This document shows positions 26,125 through 33,128 of a stretch of DNA of 64,000 nt, one piece after another. Location of the stretch: assembly GCF_034521165.1 (NCBI RefSeq), contig NZ_JAXHMV010000013.1, positions 165,641-229,640 on the forward strand, given 5' to 3'. Source of the stretch: Thiohalophilus sp. (GTDB lineage Bacteria > Pseudomonadota > Gammaproteobacteria > UBA6429 > Thiohalophilaceae). How positions within the stretch are numbered: the stretch's first letter is position 1; every line of letters begins with the position of its first letter. Under the pieces are notes generated by a model. It was not told the DNA's origin and searched no databases. It saw only the letters and a list, made by a program, of their open reading frames with translations. The position numbers were made by a program, and so were the translations under genes.

Positions 26125-26610
26125 CTAGTGCGGTCGCTGGCGAATCAGCACCCGGGTATAGCCCAGTGACACATAGTCATTGACCTGTGCCGGCCCGGCG
26201 GCGGCCACATTGACATAATCGGGGAAATCCTCGTCGCTCAGACCGCGCCAGCCTGCATAGGTGCCACAGACATAAACCGGGATATCGCCGCCGGTCAGCG
26301 ACTGGACCTGTTTGTGTACCGCCGGCTGTTGATCGCTTTTGCCGGTTTGCAGGGCAAACTGTTCCTGGCCATGGCTGACCACGGCGATCGGCAGGGCCGG
26401 AAATTGTTCACGTAATTGCTCAATATAGGAGCGGGCCAGGGGTAACGCCCAGCTCAAACCCTCGCTGTCGGCAGTGATGATTTCAAACACGATGCCTTCA
26501 GGCGGCTCGGTTTGTTGCAGTATATTCGTTATCGCCCGCTGACTGTCGGCCAGCAAGGCGACAGGCAGCAGCAGGATCGCAAGAAACAATCCATAGCGTA
26601 GCGATGGCAT
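26125..26610 (-). CDS. Exported DsrE/DsrF-like protein
   Basis: 161 residues, with a signal peptide (MPSLRYGLFLAILLLPVALLA). The mature domain has a DsrE-like fold: FEIITADSEGLSWALPLARSY, LPIAVVSHGQEQFAL, then VYVCGTYAGWRGLSDEDFPDYV and a terminal YVSLGYTRVLIRQRPH. The Cys in VYVCGTYA corresponds to the position of the active cysteine in DsrE-family proteins. Export makes it unlike cytosolic sulfur-relay DsrE, so a periplasmic sulfur or redox role is only a guess. The start at 26610 has GGAG 8 bp upstream; a start 13 codons earlier lacks this. Confidence 0.75.
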   Translation of the reverse strand: MPSLRYGLFLAILLLPVALLADSQRAITNILQQTEPPEGIVFEIITADSEGLSWALPLARSYIEQLREQFPALPIAVVSHGQEQFALQTGKSDQQPAVHKQVQSLTGGDIPVYVCGTYAGWRGLSDEDFPDYVNVAAAGPAQVNDYVSLGYTRVLIRQRPH

Positions 26611-26721
26611 GGCAAGTTCTCCGGCAAGGTCGGCAAGCGTCACTTTCAAGGTATACCAGATAAGGCGTGGGAGAACAGGAAAAGTTCAGTCAACGACGGC
26701 ACCGGGCCGTTGTTTTGTTTT

Positions 26722-26976
26722 TCAGGATATTAGTAATTGCTTAATAATGTTGGCGGCCCGTTGCGGATCCGGTCGACCGACGACCTTGATTTTGCCGTCG
26801 GCCAGCAAAACCGGGAAGCTCTTGATCCCCAGTGTATCAATCAGTTGCTGGCCCTGCGCGTCTTCCAGCTCGATGATCTCCAGCTCAACGCCCTGTTGAT
26901 GGCAGGCAGACTGCCAGATATCCCGGGTTTCCAGGCAGCTTGGGAGTTGGCCAGCAATCAGTAGTTGCAATTTCAT
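26722..26976 (-). CDS. Small thioredoxin-fold protein with a single N-terminal cysteine
   Basis: 84 residues with a thioredoxin/glutaredoxin-like pattern: strand MKLQLLIAG, helix around LETRDIWQSACHQQG, strand VELEIIELE, then LGIKSFPVLLADG with the cis-proline loop. The usual CxxC is replaced by PSCLET, leaving one cysteine at the active-site position (C14) and another at C25. A monothiol or non-catalytic function is possible. It is divergent from the Dnr-like gene, whose upstream FNR box at 27043 lies 67 bp from this start and could affect both. Confidence 0.7.
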   Translation of the reverse strand: MKLQLLIAGQLPSCLETRDIWQSACHQQGVELEIIELEDAQGQQLIDTLGIKSFPVLLADGKIKVVGRPDPQRAANIIKQLLIS

Positions 26977-27042
26977 AGAGACTGTCAGGGCGCCTGCGGT
27001 GAAACAGTACGCTATTCTGCAGCTAGCATGGTGTGCTAGGCT

Positions 27043-27056
27043 TTGACCCTGATCAA
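27043..27056. promoter_or_regulatory. FNR/DNR box upstream of the dnr-like gene
   Basis: TTGACCCTGATCAA fits TTGAT-N4-ATCAA with one mismatch. It lies 46 bp before the regulator start codon, compatible with autoregulation. The divergent thioredoxin-fold gene could also be affected. Confidence 0.7.
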
Positions 27057-27101
27057 TTCTCAGCTGGCAAACTCAATTAAGCAATCGAGGGCTTTAAACA
27101 G

Positions 27102-27785
27102 ATGGATGCAGATCAGGCGTTACTTGACGAGTTACACCGTGTTTATTTGTTTGAAGAACTTGATGATGCGCAATTGACCCGGGTGCTGCGCAACTCACAG
27201 CGCTGCAGCCTGCCGGCCAAATCCCTCCTGTTCGAAGCCGGGCAGCCGGCGGATCGCTTCTATCTGGTTCATCAGGGGCAGATCAAGCTTTTCAGTCTTT
27301 CCATCGACGGCGATGAGAAGGTTATGGAAATTCTCTATCCGGGCAATACCTTTGCCGAAGCCATTATGTTCATGCAGGCCAAGCGCTATCCCGTCTCGGC
27401 TCAGGCCCTTGTGGACACGGAACTGTACAGTTTCGATATGAAGAGTTTTCGCAAGATACTGGAAGAGTCGCAACAGACCTGCTTTCGGCTGATGGCCGGA
27501 ATGAGCCGGCGCCTGCATGCCCGGATCAACGAGATCAGCAACCTCACGCTGCATAACGCCACCTACCGGCTGGTGATATTTCTGCTGGATCAGTTGCCCG
27601 AAGATGCCATCGAACTGGCCGAAATTCACCTCAGTACACCCAAAAGCGTGATTGCTTCCCGTCTTTCCATTCAACCTGAAACCTTCTCCCGGATACTCAC
27701 CCGGCTTTCGGCCAGTGGCCTGATCGAAGTCAAAGGCAATGATATCAGCCTGCTGGATGTACAGGGCTTGCGCGACCTCCTCTGA
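27102..27785 (+). CDS. dnr: Crp/Fnr-family regulator, Dnr/NnrR-like
   Basis: Transcription factor of 227 residues. Cyclic-nucleotide-binding fold (about 20-140: LFEAGQPADRFYLVHQGQIKLFSLSIDGDEKVMEIL with the roll PGNTFAEAIMF), dimer helix about 125-145, and helix-turn-helix near 175-205 (LSTPKSVIASRLSIQPETFSRILTRL). No N-terminal cysteine cluster for an Fe-S centre is present, so it resembles the NO-responsive Dnr type rather than Fnr. It lies immediately before norC. FNR/DNR boxes occur in front of itself, norC, the NirI-like gene and nirS. The name is assigned from family plus context. Confidence 0.82.
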   Translation: MDADQALLDELHRVYLFEELDDAQLTRVLRNSQRCSLPAKSLLFEAGQPADRFYLVHQGQIKLFSLSIDGDEKVMEILYPGNTFAEAIMFMQAKRYPVSAQALVDTELYSFDMKSFRKILEESQQTCFRLMAGMSRRLHARINEISNLTLHNATYRLVIFLLDQLPEDAIELAEIHLSTPKSVIASRLSIQPETFSRILTRLSASGLIEVKGNDISLLDVQGLRDLL

Positions 27786-27837
27786 TCCCTCCCCCGATCT
27801 GTTCAGACGGAGTTCTTGCTGAAATCCGGTTTTGAGT

Positions 27838-27851
27838 TTGACGCAGATCAA
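27838..27851 (+). promoter_or_regulatory. FNR/DNR box and likely class II promoter of norC
   Basis: TTGACGCAGATCAA matches the FNR/DNR consensus with one mismatch. A good -10 (TATAAC, 27875-27880) lies so that the box centre falls about 42 bp before the expected transcription start near 27887, the class II activator position. Confidence 0.78.
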
Positions 27852-27915
27852 GGTTGTTGACTATACCCTGTCGGTATAACTGCAACTGCCACTCTATGGA
27901 AGAAGGGGAACCACC

Positions 27916-28350
27916 ATGAGCGAGAAATTCACCAAGTCCATGGCCAGGAACATGTTCTACGGCAGCGCTGTATTTTTTTTCCTGCTGTTCCTGGCCCTGA
28001 CGTTTGATACCAGCAAGGCGCTGCCCGAGCGAGACAACCGGGAGGCCATTACTCCCGAGGTTGCCAGGGGCAAAGCGGTCTGGGAAGAGAACAATTGTGT
28101 CGGCTGCCATTCCCTGCTCGGTGAGGGGGCTTATTTTGCTCCGGAGCTGGGGAATGTTTACAAGCGCTTCGGCAACAGCGAAGAGGCGATTATTGCCTTT
28201 ATCAAGAGCCGACCTGAAGAGGGGATTCCGGGGCGTCGCAGTATGCCGCAGTTCAATCTGTCCGAAGAGGACCTCAAGGCCGTGGCGGCATTTTTGAAAT
28301 ACGCCTCGGAAATTGATACTGCCGGCTGGCCGCCGAACATTCAGGGATAA
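27916..28350 (+). CDS. norC: Nitric oxide reductase subunit C (cytochrome c)
   Basis: Membrane-anchored monoheme cytochrome c, 144 residues, passing electrons to NorB. One N-terminal helix (about 15-34, MFYGSAVFFFLLFLALTF). Heme-binding site C61-V-G-C64-H65, followed by LLGEGAYFAPELGNVYKR, the NorC signature. The axial Met is probably in SMPQFNLS. GAAGAAGGGG before the ATG is a suitable ribosome-binding site. norB begins 14 bp downstream. The operon is driven by the box at 27838. Confidence 0.96.
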   Translation: MSEKFTKSMARNMFYGSAVFFFLLFLALTFDTSKALPERDNREAITPEVARGKAVWEENNCVGCHSLLGEGAYFAPELGNVYKRFGNSEEAIIAFIKSRPEEGIPGRRSMPQFNLSEEDLKAVAAFLKYASEIDTAGWPPNIQG

Positions 28351-28364
28351 GGGGAGAATCCATC

Positions 28365-29753
28365 ATGCAATATCAATCACAAATGGCGGCAAAGCCCTAC
28401 TTTATTGCCGCAATTGCTCTGTTCGTCGGTCAGATTCTGTTTGGTCTGATCCTGGGCTTGCAATATGTTATCGGGGATTTCCTGTTTCCCGAGATTCCTT
28501 TCAACGTGGCGCGCATGGTGCACACCAACCTGCTGATCGTCTGGTTGTTGTTCGGCTTCATGGGGGCAACCTATTACCTGGTCCCCGAGGAGGCGGAAAC
28601 GGAACTGCACAGTACCAAACTGGCGCACATCCTGTTCTGGATATTCCTGGTGGCCGGGGGCGTGACCGTGCTGGGCTACCTGCTGGTACCCTATGCCACG
28701 CTGGCCAAGATCACCGGGAACGAGATACTGCCCACCATGGGCCGCGAGTTCCTGGAGCAGCCGACGATTATCAAGATCGGGATTGTGGTCGTGGTGCTGG
28801 GCTTTTTGTATAACGTCAGCATGACCTTTCTCAAGGGACGCAAGACGGTCGTTAGCTCGGTATTAATGCTGGGCCTTTGGGGGCTGGCGATCTTCTTCCT
28901 GTTCGCGTTCTATAACCCGCATAACCTGGTGCTGGACAAGTACTACTGGTGGTGGGTTGTCCATCTGTGGGTGGAAGGCGTCTGGGAACTGATCATGGGC
29001 GCGATTCTGGCCTTTGTACTGATCAAGCTGACCGGCGTGGATCGCGAAGTGGTGGAAAAATGGCTGTATGTCATTATCGCCATGACCCTGCTGACCGGGA
29101 TCATCGGGACCGGCCATCACTATTACTGGATCGGTACCCCGGAATACTGGCAGTGGTGGGGTTCCATCTTCTCCGCCCTGGAGCCGATTCCGTTCTTCAT
29201 GATGGTGATCTTCGCCTTTAATATGGCCAACCGCCGGCGTCGCCAGCATCCCAACAAGGCGGCCATGTTGTGGGCCATCGGCACTCCGGTGATGGCGTTC
29301 CTCGGCGCGGGCGTGTGGGGCTTCCTGCATACCCTGTCACCGGTGAACTTCTACACCCACGGCTCTCAGATCACCGCGGCCCACGGTCACATGGCCTTCT
29401 ACGGTGCCTACGTGATGATTGTGCTGGCGATTATTTCCTACGCCATGCCGATGTTGCGGGGACGGGCGGCCGCCAACAGCGACAAGTCCCAGGTGCTGGA
29501 GATGTGGTCCTTCTGGTTGATGACCGTCGCGATGGTGTTCATCACGCTGTTTTTGACCGGCGCCGGGATTCTGCAGATCTGGTTGCAGCGTATCGCCGAG
29601 GATGCCCAGTCGTTCATGGTGGTGCAGGACAAGATTGCCCTGTTCTACTGGATGCGTGAAGTGGCCGGCGTGATCTTCCTGATCGGCCTGGTTCTGTACA
29701 TCATCAGCTTCTTCATAGGAGGCGAGGAGCGGACTGCACCGGCCAAGGCATAA
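28365..29753 (+). CDS. norB: Nitric oxide reductase subunit B (cNor catalytic subunit)
   Basis: Reduces 2 NO to N2O at a heme b3/non-heme iron centre in the cytoplasmic membrane. 462 residues with about 12 helices. Conserved ligands are visible in MVHTNLLIVWLLFG (low-spin heme His), WWVVHLWVEGVWELIMGA (catalytic His and Glu), TGHHYYWIG (adjacent FeB histidines) and AAHGHMAFYGAYVM (heme b and b3 His). There is no N-terminal quinol-oxidase extension, so this is the cytochrome c-dependent type paired with NorC. GGGGAGAA precedes the ATG. Confidence 0.97.
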   Translation: MQYQSQMAAKPYFIAAIALFVGQILFGLILGLQYVIGDFLFPEIPFNVARMVHTNLLIVWLLFGFMGATYYLVPEEAETELHSTKLAHILFWIFLVAGGVTVLGYLLVPYATLAKITGNEILPTMGREFLEQPTIIKIGIVVVVLGFLYNVSMTFLKGRKTVVSSVLMLGLWGLAIFFLFAFYNPHNLVLDKYYWWWVVHLWVEGVWELIMGAILAFVLIKLTGVDREVVEKWLYVIIAMTLLTGIIGTGHHYYWIGTPEYWQWWGSIFSALEPIPFFMMVIFAFNMANRRRRQHPNKAAMLWAIGTPVMAFLGAGVWGFLHTLSPVNFYTHGSQITAAHGHMAFYGAYVMIVLAIISYAMPMLRGRAAANSDKSQVLEMWSFWLMTVAMVFITLFLTGAGILQIWLQRIAEDAQSFMVVQDKIALFYWMREVAGVIFLIGLVLYIISFFIGGEERTAPAKA

Positions 29754-29778
29754 GGCCGCTCAAGTCCGGAAAAAAGGA

Positions 29779-29807
29779 AGGGCCCTGTCATTATCTGGCA
29801 GGGCCCT
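29779..29807. terminator. Stem-loop between norB and norE
   Basis: AGGGCCCTG (29779-29787) pairs perfectly with CAGGGCCCT (29799-29807) around an 11-nt loop, followed by ACTTTCTCC rather than a clean T-run. It may attenuate transcription or protect the norCB message instead of ending it. Confidence 0.6.
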
Positions 29808-29826
29808 GACTTTCTCCAAACAGGCT

Positions 29827-30414
29827 ATGCAACAAACGACAGCACTGACAGCAGGCAAAGAGGAGTATCCACCGGGCGATTTTGTGATTTGGATTGTCAT
29901 TTACGCCGAGTTACTGGCGTTCGGTATCTTCTTTTTATCCTATGCGTTTGCACGCAGTCAGAATGTCGAACTCTTTAATGCTTCCCAGCTGCAACTGAAC
30001 CGTACCGCCGGCGCGATCAATACGCTGGTGCTGATTACCAGCAGCTATTTTGTGGTTCGCTCTATCGCGGCGATCCGTGAGAGCCTGCAAAAACAGGCGA
30101 GTTACTGGATGTGGGCGGCAATCGGGCTGGGCAGTCTCTTTATTATCATAAAACTGTTCGAGTTTTATGCCAAATACGAGCAAGGTATTACCCTCAGCAG
30201 TAATACCTTCTATATGTTTTATCTGTCGATGACCTTTTTCCATTTTATGCACGTCATACTGGGACTGGTGATTCTTACCATTCTGGCGGTCAAGATACGC
30301 CAGGGCGATTACAGCGCGCGGGAGCATACCGGCATGGAAACCGGGGCCAGTTACTGGCATATGGTGGATCTGGTCTGGATTATTTTATTTCCGCTGGTTT
30401 ATGTCATACGCTGA
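29827..30414 (+). CDS. norE: NorE-like cytochrome c oxidase subunit III family protein
   Basis: Membrane protein of 195 residues with five helices, in the heme-copper oxidase subunit III superfamily. Family pattern: DFVIWIVIYAELLAFGIFFLSYAF, TLVLITSSYFVVRSI, then FYMFYLSMTFFHFMHVILGLV and the terminal SYWHMVDLVWIILFPLVY. NorE is an accessory protein that supports NO reductase activity in Paracoccus and Pseudomonas-type nor operons. It starts 73 bp after norB, with the stem-loop in the gap. norF-like gene follows after 6 bp. Confidence 0.85.
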   Translation: MQQTTALTAGKEEYPPGDFVIWIVIYAELLAFGIFFLSYAFARSQNVELFNASQLQLNRTAGAINTLVLITSSYFVVRSIAAIRESLQKQASYWMWAAIGLGSLFIIIKLFEFYAKYEQGITLSSNTFYMFYLSMTFFHFMHVILGLVILTILAVKIRQGDYSAREHTGMETGASYWHMVDLVWIILFPLVYVIR

Positions 30415-30420
30415 GACAAG

Positions 30421-30735
30421 ATGAAAATGGATGCCCGGACTCACAGTGAAACAACCGTTGGCAAACGCACCGGCGGACTGGTTCGACCGTGCACCCGGGT
30501 CTGGCTGGCGCTGGTCGGGCTGACTCTCGCGATGCTGGTGGTGGGCGAGATGGGACTTTCCGGCGGCAGCGTGGTGACATTGCTGCTGGTTGCCACCCTG
30601 CTCAAGACCCGGCTGGTGGCCGACAGGTTCATGGGTTTGAGACAAAGCCGGTTGTTATGGCGCATGATCGTTACGGTCTACCTGGTCGGCGTAATTGGCC
30701 TGATCGGGCTGGCCTGGTGGCTGGGAACCCTATAG
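30421..30735 (+). CDS. norF: NorF-like small membrane protein
   Basis: 104 residues with three hydrophobic helices (about 25-45, 47-68 and 80-102) separated by short polar loops. It belongs to the subunit IV-like (prokaryotic COX4) type by pattern: TRVWLALVGLTLAMLVVGE, the central TLLLVATLLKTRLVADRFMG and WRMIVTVYLVGVIGLIGLA. NorF usually follows NorE and aids NO reductase activity. Identification depends mainly on position and length. Confidence 0.72.
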   Translation: MKMDARTHSETTVGKRTGGLVRPCTRVWLALVGLTLAMLVVGEMGLSGGSVVTLLLVATLLKTRLVADRFMGLRQSRLLWRMIVTVYLVGVIGLIGLAWWLGTL

Positions 30736-30745
30736 GAGAGGCGAG

Positions 30746-31564
30746 ATGAGTGAGTTTGCAAAACAGATGGCCGGGCAGAGTGAAGGGGAAGAACCTTTCT
30801 ACTTGCCCACCGCCAACGAGATCGCCCTGTTCGAGCATGCCTGGAAGAACCGCTTGCCGGTGCTGATCAAGGGGCCGACCGGTTGCGGCAAGACCCGCTT
30901 TATCAGCTATATGGCGGCACAGCTTGGGCGGCCGCTGTATACGGTCTCCTGCCATGACGATCTGACCTCGGCCGATCTGGTCGGCCGGCACCTGATCGGC
31001 GACGGCGCGACGTACTGGGTGGACGGTCCGCTGACCCGCGCGGTGCGCGAGGGCGGCATCTGTTATCTGGACGAGGTGGTCGAGGCGCGCAAGGACACCA
31101 CGGTGGTATTGCACCCCCTGTCCGACGACCGACGCATCCTGCCTATCGAGCGTACCGGCGAGGAGTTACAGGCGCCGCCCGAGTTCATGCTGGTGGTCTC
31201 CTATAACCCGGGTTACCAGAACCTGCTCAAAGGCATGAAGCCGAGCACCCGCCAGCGGTTTATCTCCATACGTTTCGATTACCCGCCGTTTGAACAGGAA
31301 CAGCAGATCGTCATGCAGGAAAGCGGGGTGGACGAATTCAATGCCAAACGCCTGGTCTCACTGGGCCAGTCCCTGCGCAAGTTAAAAGAACACGATCTGG
31401 AAGAGAGTGCCAGCACGCGCCTGCTGCTCTATACCGCCATTCTGATTCAAAGCGGTTTCGAGCCGGCCGAGGCCTGCCGTGCCGCGTTGATTGAACCGTT
31501 GACCGATGACGAAGAGACTGTCGAAGCGTTAATGGAAGTGGTTTATGCAACCTACGGACAATGA
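30746..31564 (+). CDS. norQ: NorQ, MoxR-type AAA+ ATPase for NO reductase activation
   Basis: Cytosolic ATPase of the CbbQ/NirQ/NorQ/GpvN family, 272 residues. With NorD it inserts or activates the non-heme iron of NorB. Walker A GPTGCGKTRF (about 43-52), Walker B GGICYLDEVVEARKDT, sensor region MLVVSYNPGYQNLLKGMKPSTRQRF and the CbbQ_C C-terminal part ESASTRLLLYTAILI. The ribosome-binding site TAGGAGAGG precedes the ATG. The last 20 bp overlap the next gene. Confidence 0.95.
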   Translation: MSEFAKQMAGQSEGEEPFYLPTANEIALFEHAWKNRLPVLIKGPTGCGKTRFISYMAAQLGRPLYTVSCHDDLTSADLVGRHLIGDGATYWVDGPLTRAVREGGICYLDEVVEARKDTTVVLHPLSDDRRILPIERTGEELQAPPEFMLVVSYNPGYQNLLKGMKPSTRQRFISIRFDYPPFEQEQQIVMQESGVDEFNAKRLVSLGQSLRKLKEHDLEESASTRLLLYTAILIQSGFEPAEACRAALIEPLTDDEETVEALMEVVYATYGQ

Positions 31565-31946
31565 ACAACCGCCACCGGGGCAGTCACTGGCTGTGATTGC
31601 CGAAGCCCTCTATCTGGTGAACCTGCTGCTGTTGCCGGGAATCGCCTTTATCGCCCTGCTGGTGCTTTACTGGCGGCACGTCGACCAGAGCGCACCGCTG
31701 GCCCGCTGTCATCTGGAGCAGACGTTGTTTGCCAGCCTCTGGGCCGGGGTCCTGTTGATACTGGCCAATATCGCCATCCTGTTACTCGGGGGCTATGACG
31801 CCGCCTATACCTGGGTAGTGCTGGTGCTCTATTTCACCGTCGCACATACCACGCTGGTGATCCTGGGCACCATTGGCCTGGCCAGGGCCATGGCCGGCAA
31901 ACCGTTTGAATACCCGTTGATCGGTAAAAAGTGTCATGGATTGTAG
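31545..31946 (+). CDS. Small membrane protein of the nor operon (unknown)
   Basis: 133 residues with three hydrophobic helices (about 16-45, 63-85 and 91-117) and short charged loops. The pattern LPGIAFIALLVLYWRHVDQSAPLARCHLEQTLFASLW resembles DUF4870-type membrane proteins, where a His/Gln-containing loop joins helices 1 and 2, but I cannot name a function. It overlaps norQ by 20 bp and the polyferredoxin gene by 11 bp, so it is translated with them. Its place in a nor operon is not something I recognise from model denitrifiers. Confidence 0.7.
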   Translation: MQPTDNEQPPPGQSLAVIAEALYLVNLLLLPGIAFIALLVLYWRHVDQSAPLARCHLEQTLFASLWAGVLLILANIAILLLGGYDAAYTWVVLVLYFTVAHTTLVILGTIGLARAMAGKPFEYPLIGKKCHGL

Positions 31947-32979
31947 CGTGAAAAATCAGGGCAAGACGCAGTTTGTGCAGTTCGACGCACTGAATCGCGA
32001 CGGCCACTATTCGCGCGTGCAACGCAAGCGGCGGCTGTATCAGGTCGGTTTCTTCGTGCTGTTTATCCTGGCGCCGGTGTTCGACATTTTTCGTATCGAT
32101 CTGACCCTGGGGCACTTGATCCTGTTCGGCCAGGACTGGACCCTCGGGCTGGCGGGCTGGCAAAGCGGTGAACTGAGCACCGCCCAGGCCACCTGGAATC
32201 TGGTCTGGCGCGGCTTGCTGCCCCTGGTATTGCTGGTTGGGGCGTTTATCTATACGGCCTGGAAATACGGTCGACTCTATTGCGGCTGGTTGTGTCCCCA
32301 TTTTTCCGTGGTGGAAACCATCAATAACCTGATGCGTCGCGCCAGCGGCAAGTTCAGCCTCTGGGATAAACAGAAATCCGACGAGCTGCGCCCCGACGGG
32401 CGCTATGTTCCCGTCCGGCGCAGCCTCTGGCCGCTGGTCTGGTTGGCGGCGATCGGTTTTGCCTTTTTATGGGCGGTGGTGTTTCTCACCTATTTGCTGC
32501 CACCGGTGCAGGTTTACTCCCACTTGATCAATCTGGAACTGACCCGCAACGAAACCATTTTTCTCAGCGCGGCGACGATCGCCCTGAGTATCGAGTTTCT
32601 GTTTGCCCGGCATCTATTCTGCCGCTTCGCCTGTGCCGTGGGCGTGTTTCAGAGTATTGCCTGGATGGCTAACAAGAAGGCCATGGTGGTCGGTTTCGAT
32701 CGTAGCCGCGCGGCCGATTGCCGCAGCTGCAACGCCGCCTGTGAGCAGGCCTGCCCGATGCGACTCAAGCCGCGGGATATCAAACGCCACATGTTCACCT
32801 GCACCGAATGCGCCCAGTGCCTGGAAGCCTGCGAACAGGTCCAGGCCGGCGGACCGGGCAACAGCGGCAAGATCCAGACACCCCTGCTGCAATGGATCCA
32901 GGACGAATGCGCGCGCGATACCTCCGAGCGCGACTTCGGCATCAAACCCAACGTGCCGGACGACTGCTATCGGCGATAA
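31936..32979 (+). CDS. Membrane polyferredoxin, CcoG/NapH-like
   Basis: 347 residues with about five membrane helices (near 40-60, 95-115, 155-180, 205-220). Cysteine motifs are YCGWLCPHFS and CRFACAVGVF at membrane borders. A C-terminal cytosolic part holds two [4Fe-4S] sets: CRSCNAACEQACP and CTECAQCLEACE. The architecture is that of CcoG/RdxA (cytochrome oxidase copper assembly) or NapH/NosR-type electron carriers, without the C-terminal Ig-like domain usual in CcoG. Its operon position suggests electron supply to, or assembly of, the NO reductase. ATG 31936; GTG 31948 is an alternative. Confidence 0.82.
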   Translation: MDCSVKNQGKTQFVQFDALNRDGHYSRVQRKRRLYQVGFFVLFILAPVFDIFRIDLTLGHLILFGQDWTLGLAGWQSGELSTAQATWNLVWRGLLPLVLLVGAFIYTAWKYGRLYCGWLCPHFSVVETINNLMRRASGKFSLWDKQKSDELRPDGRYVPVRRSLWPLVWLAAIGFAFLWAVVFLTYLLPPVQVYSHLINLELTRNETIFLSAATIALSIEFLFARHLFCRFACAVGVFQSIAWMANKKAMVVGFDRSRAADCRSCNAACEQACPMRLKPRDIKRHMFTCTECAQCLEACEQVQAGGPGNSGKIQTPLLQWIQDECARDTSERDFGIKPNVPDDCYRR

Positions 32980-33117
32980 AAGATTTACCGCAGAGGCGCA
33001 AAGCAATGCAATTTTGAATTCTTAATGTTGAATTTTGAATGAGATATACAACCGCAATTCAAAATTTAAAATTCAACATCCAAAATTATATCTTTTAGTC
33101 TCTGCGGTGAGGTTTTT
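32979..33117. repeat. Palindromic repeat element 4, inside the nor operon
   Basis: Outer arms with CCGCAGAGG and CTCTGCGG (about 32987 and 33100) enclose a longer AT-rich inverted pair (TTTTGAATTC.. at about 33010-33040 and 33055-33092). The element fills the 149-bp gap between the polyferredoxin gene and norD, the only large gap in this operon after norE. Confidence 0.75.
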
Positions 33118-33128
33118 AAAATTTAGAA

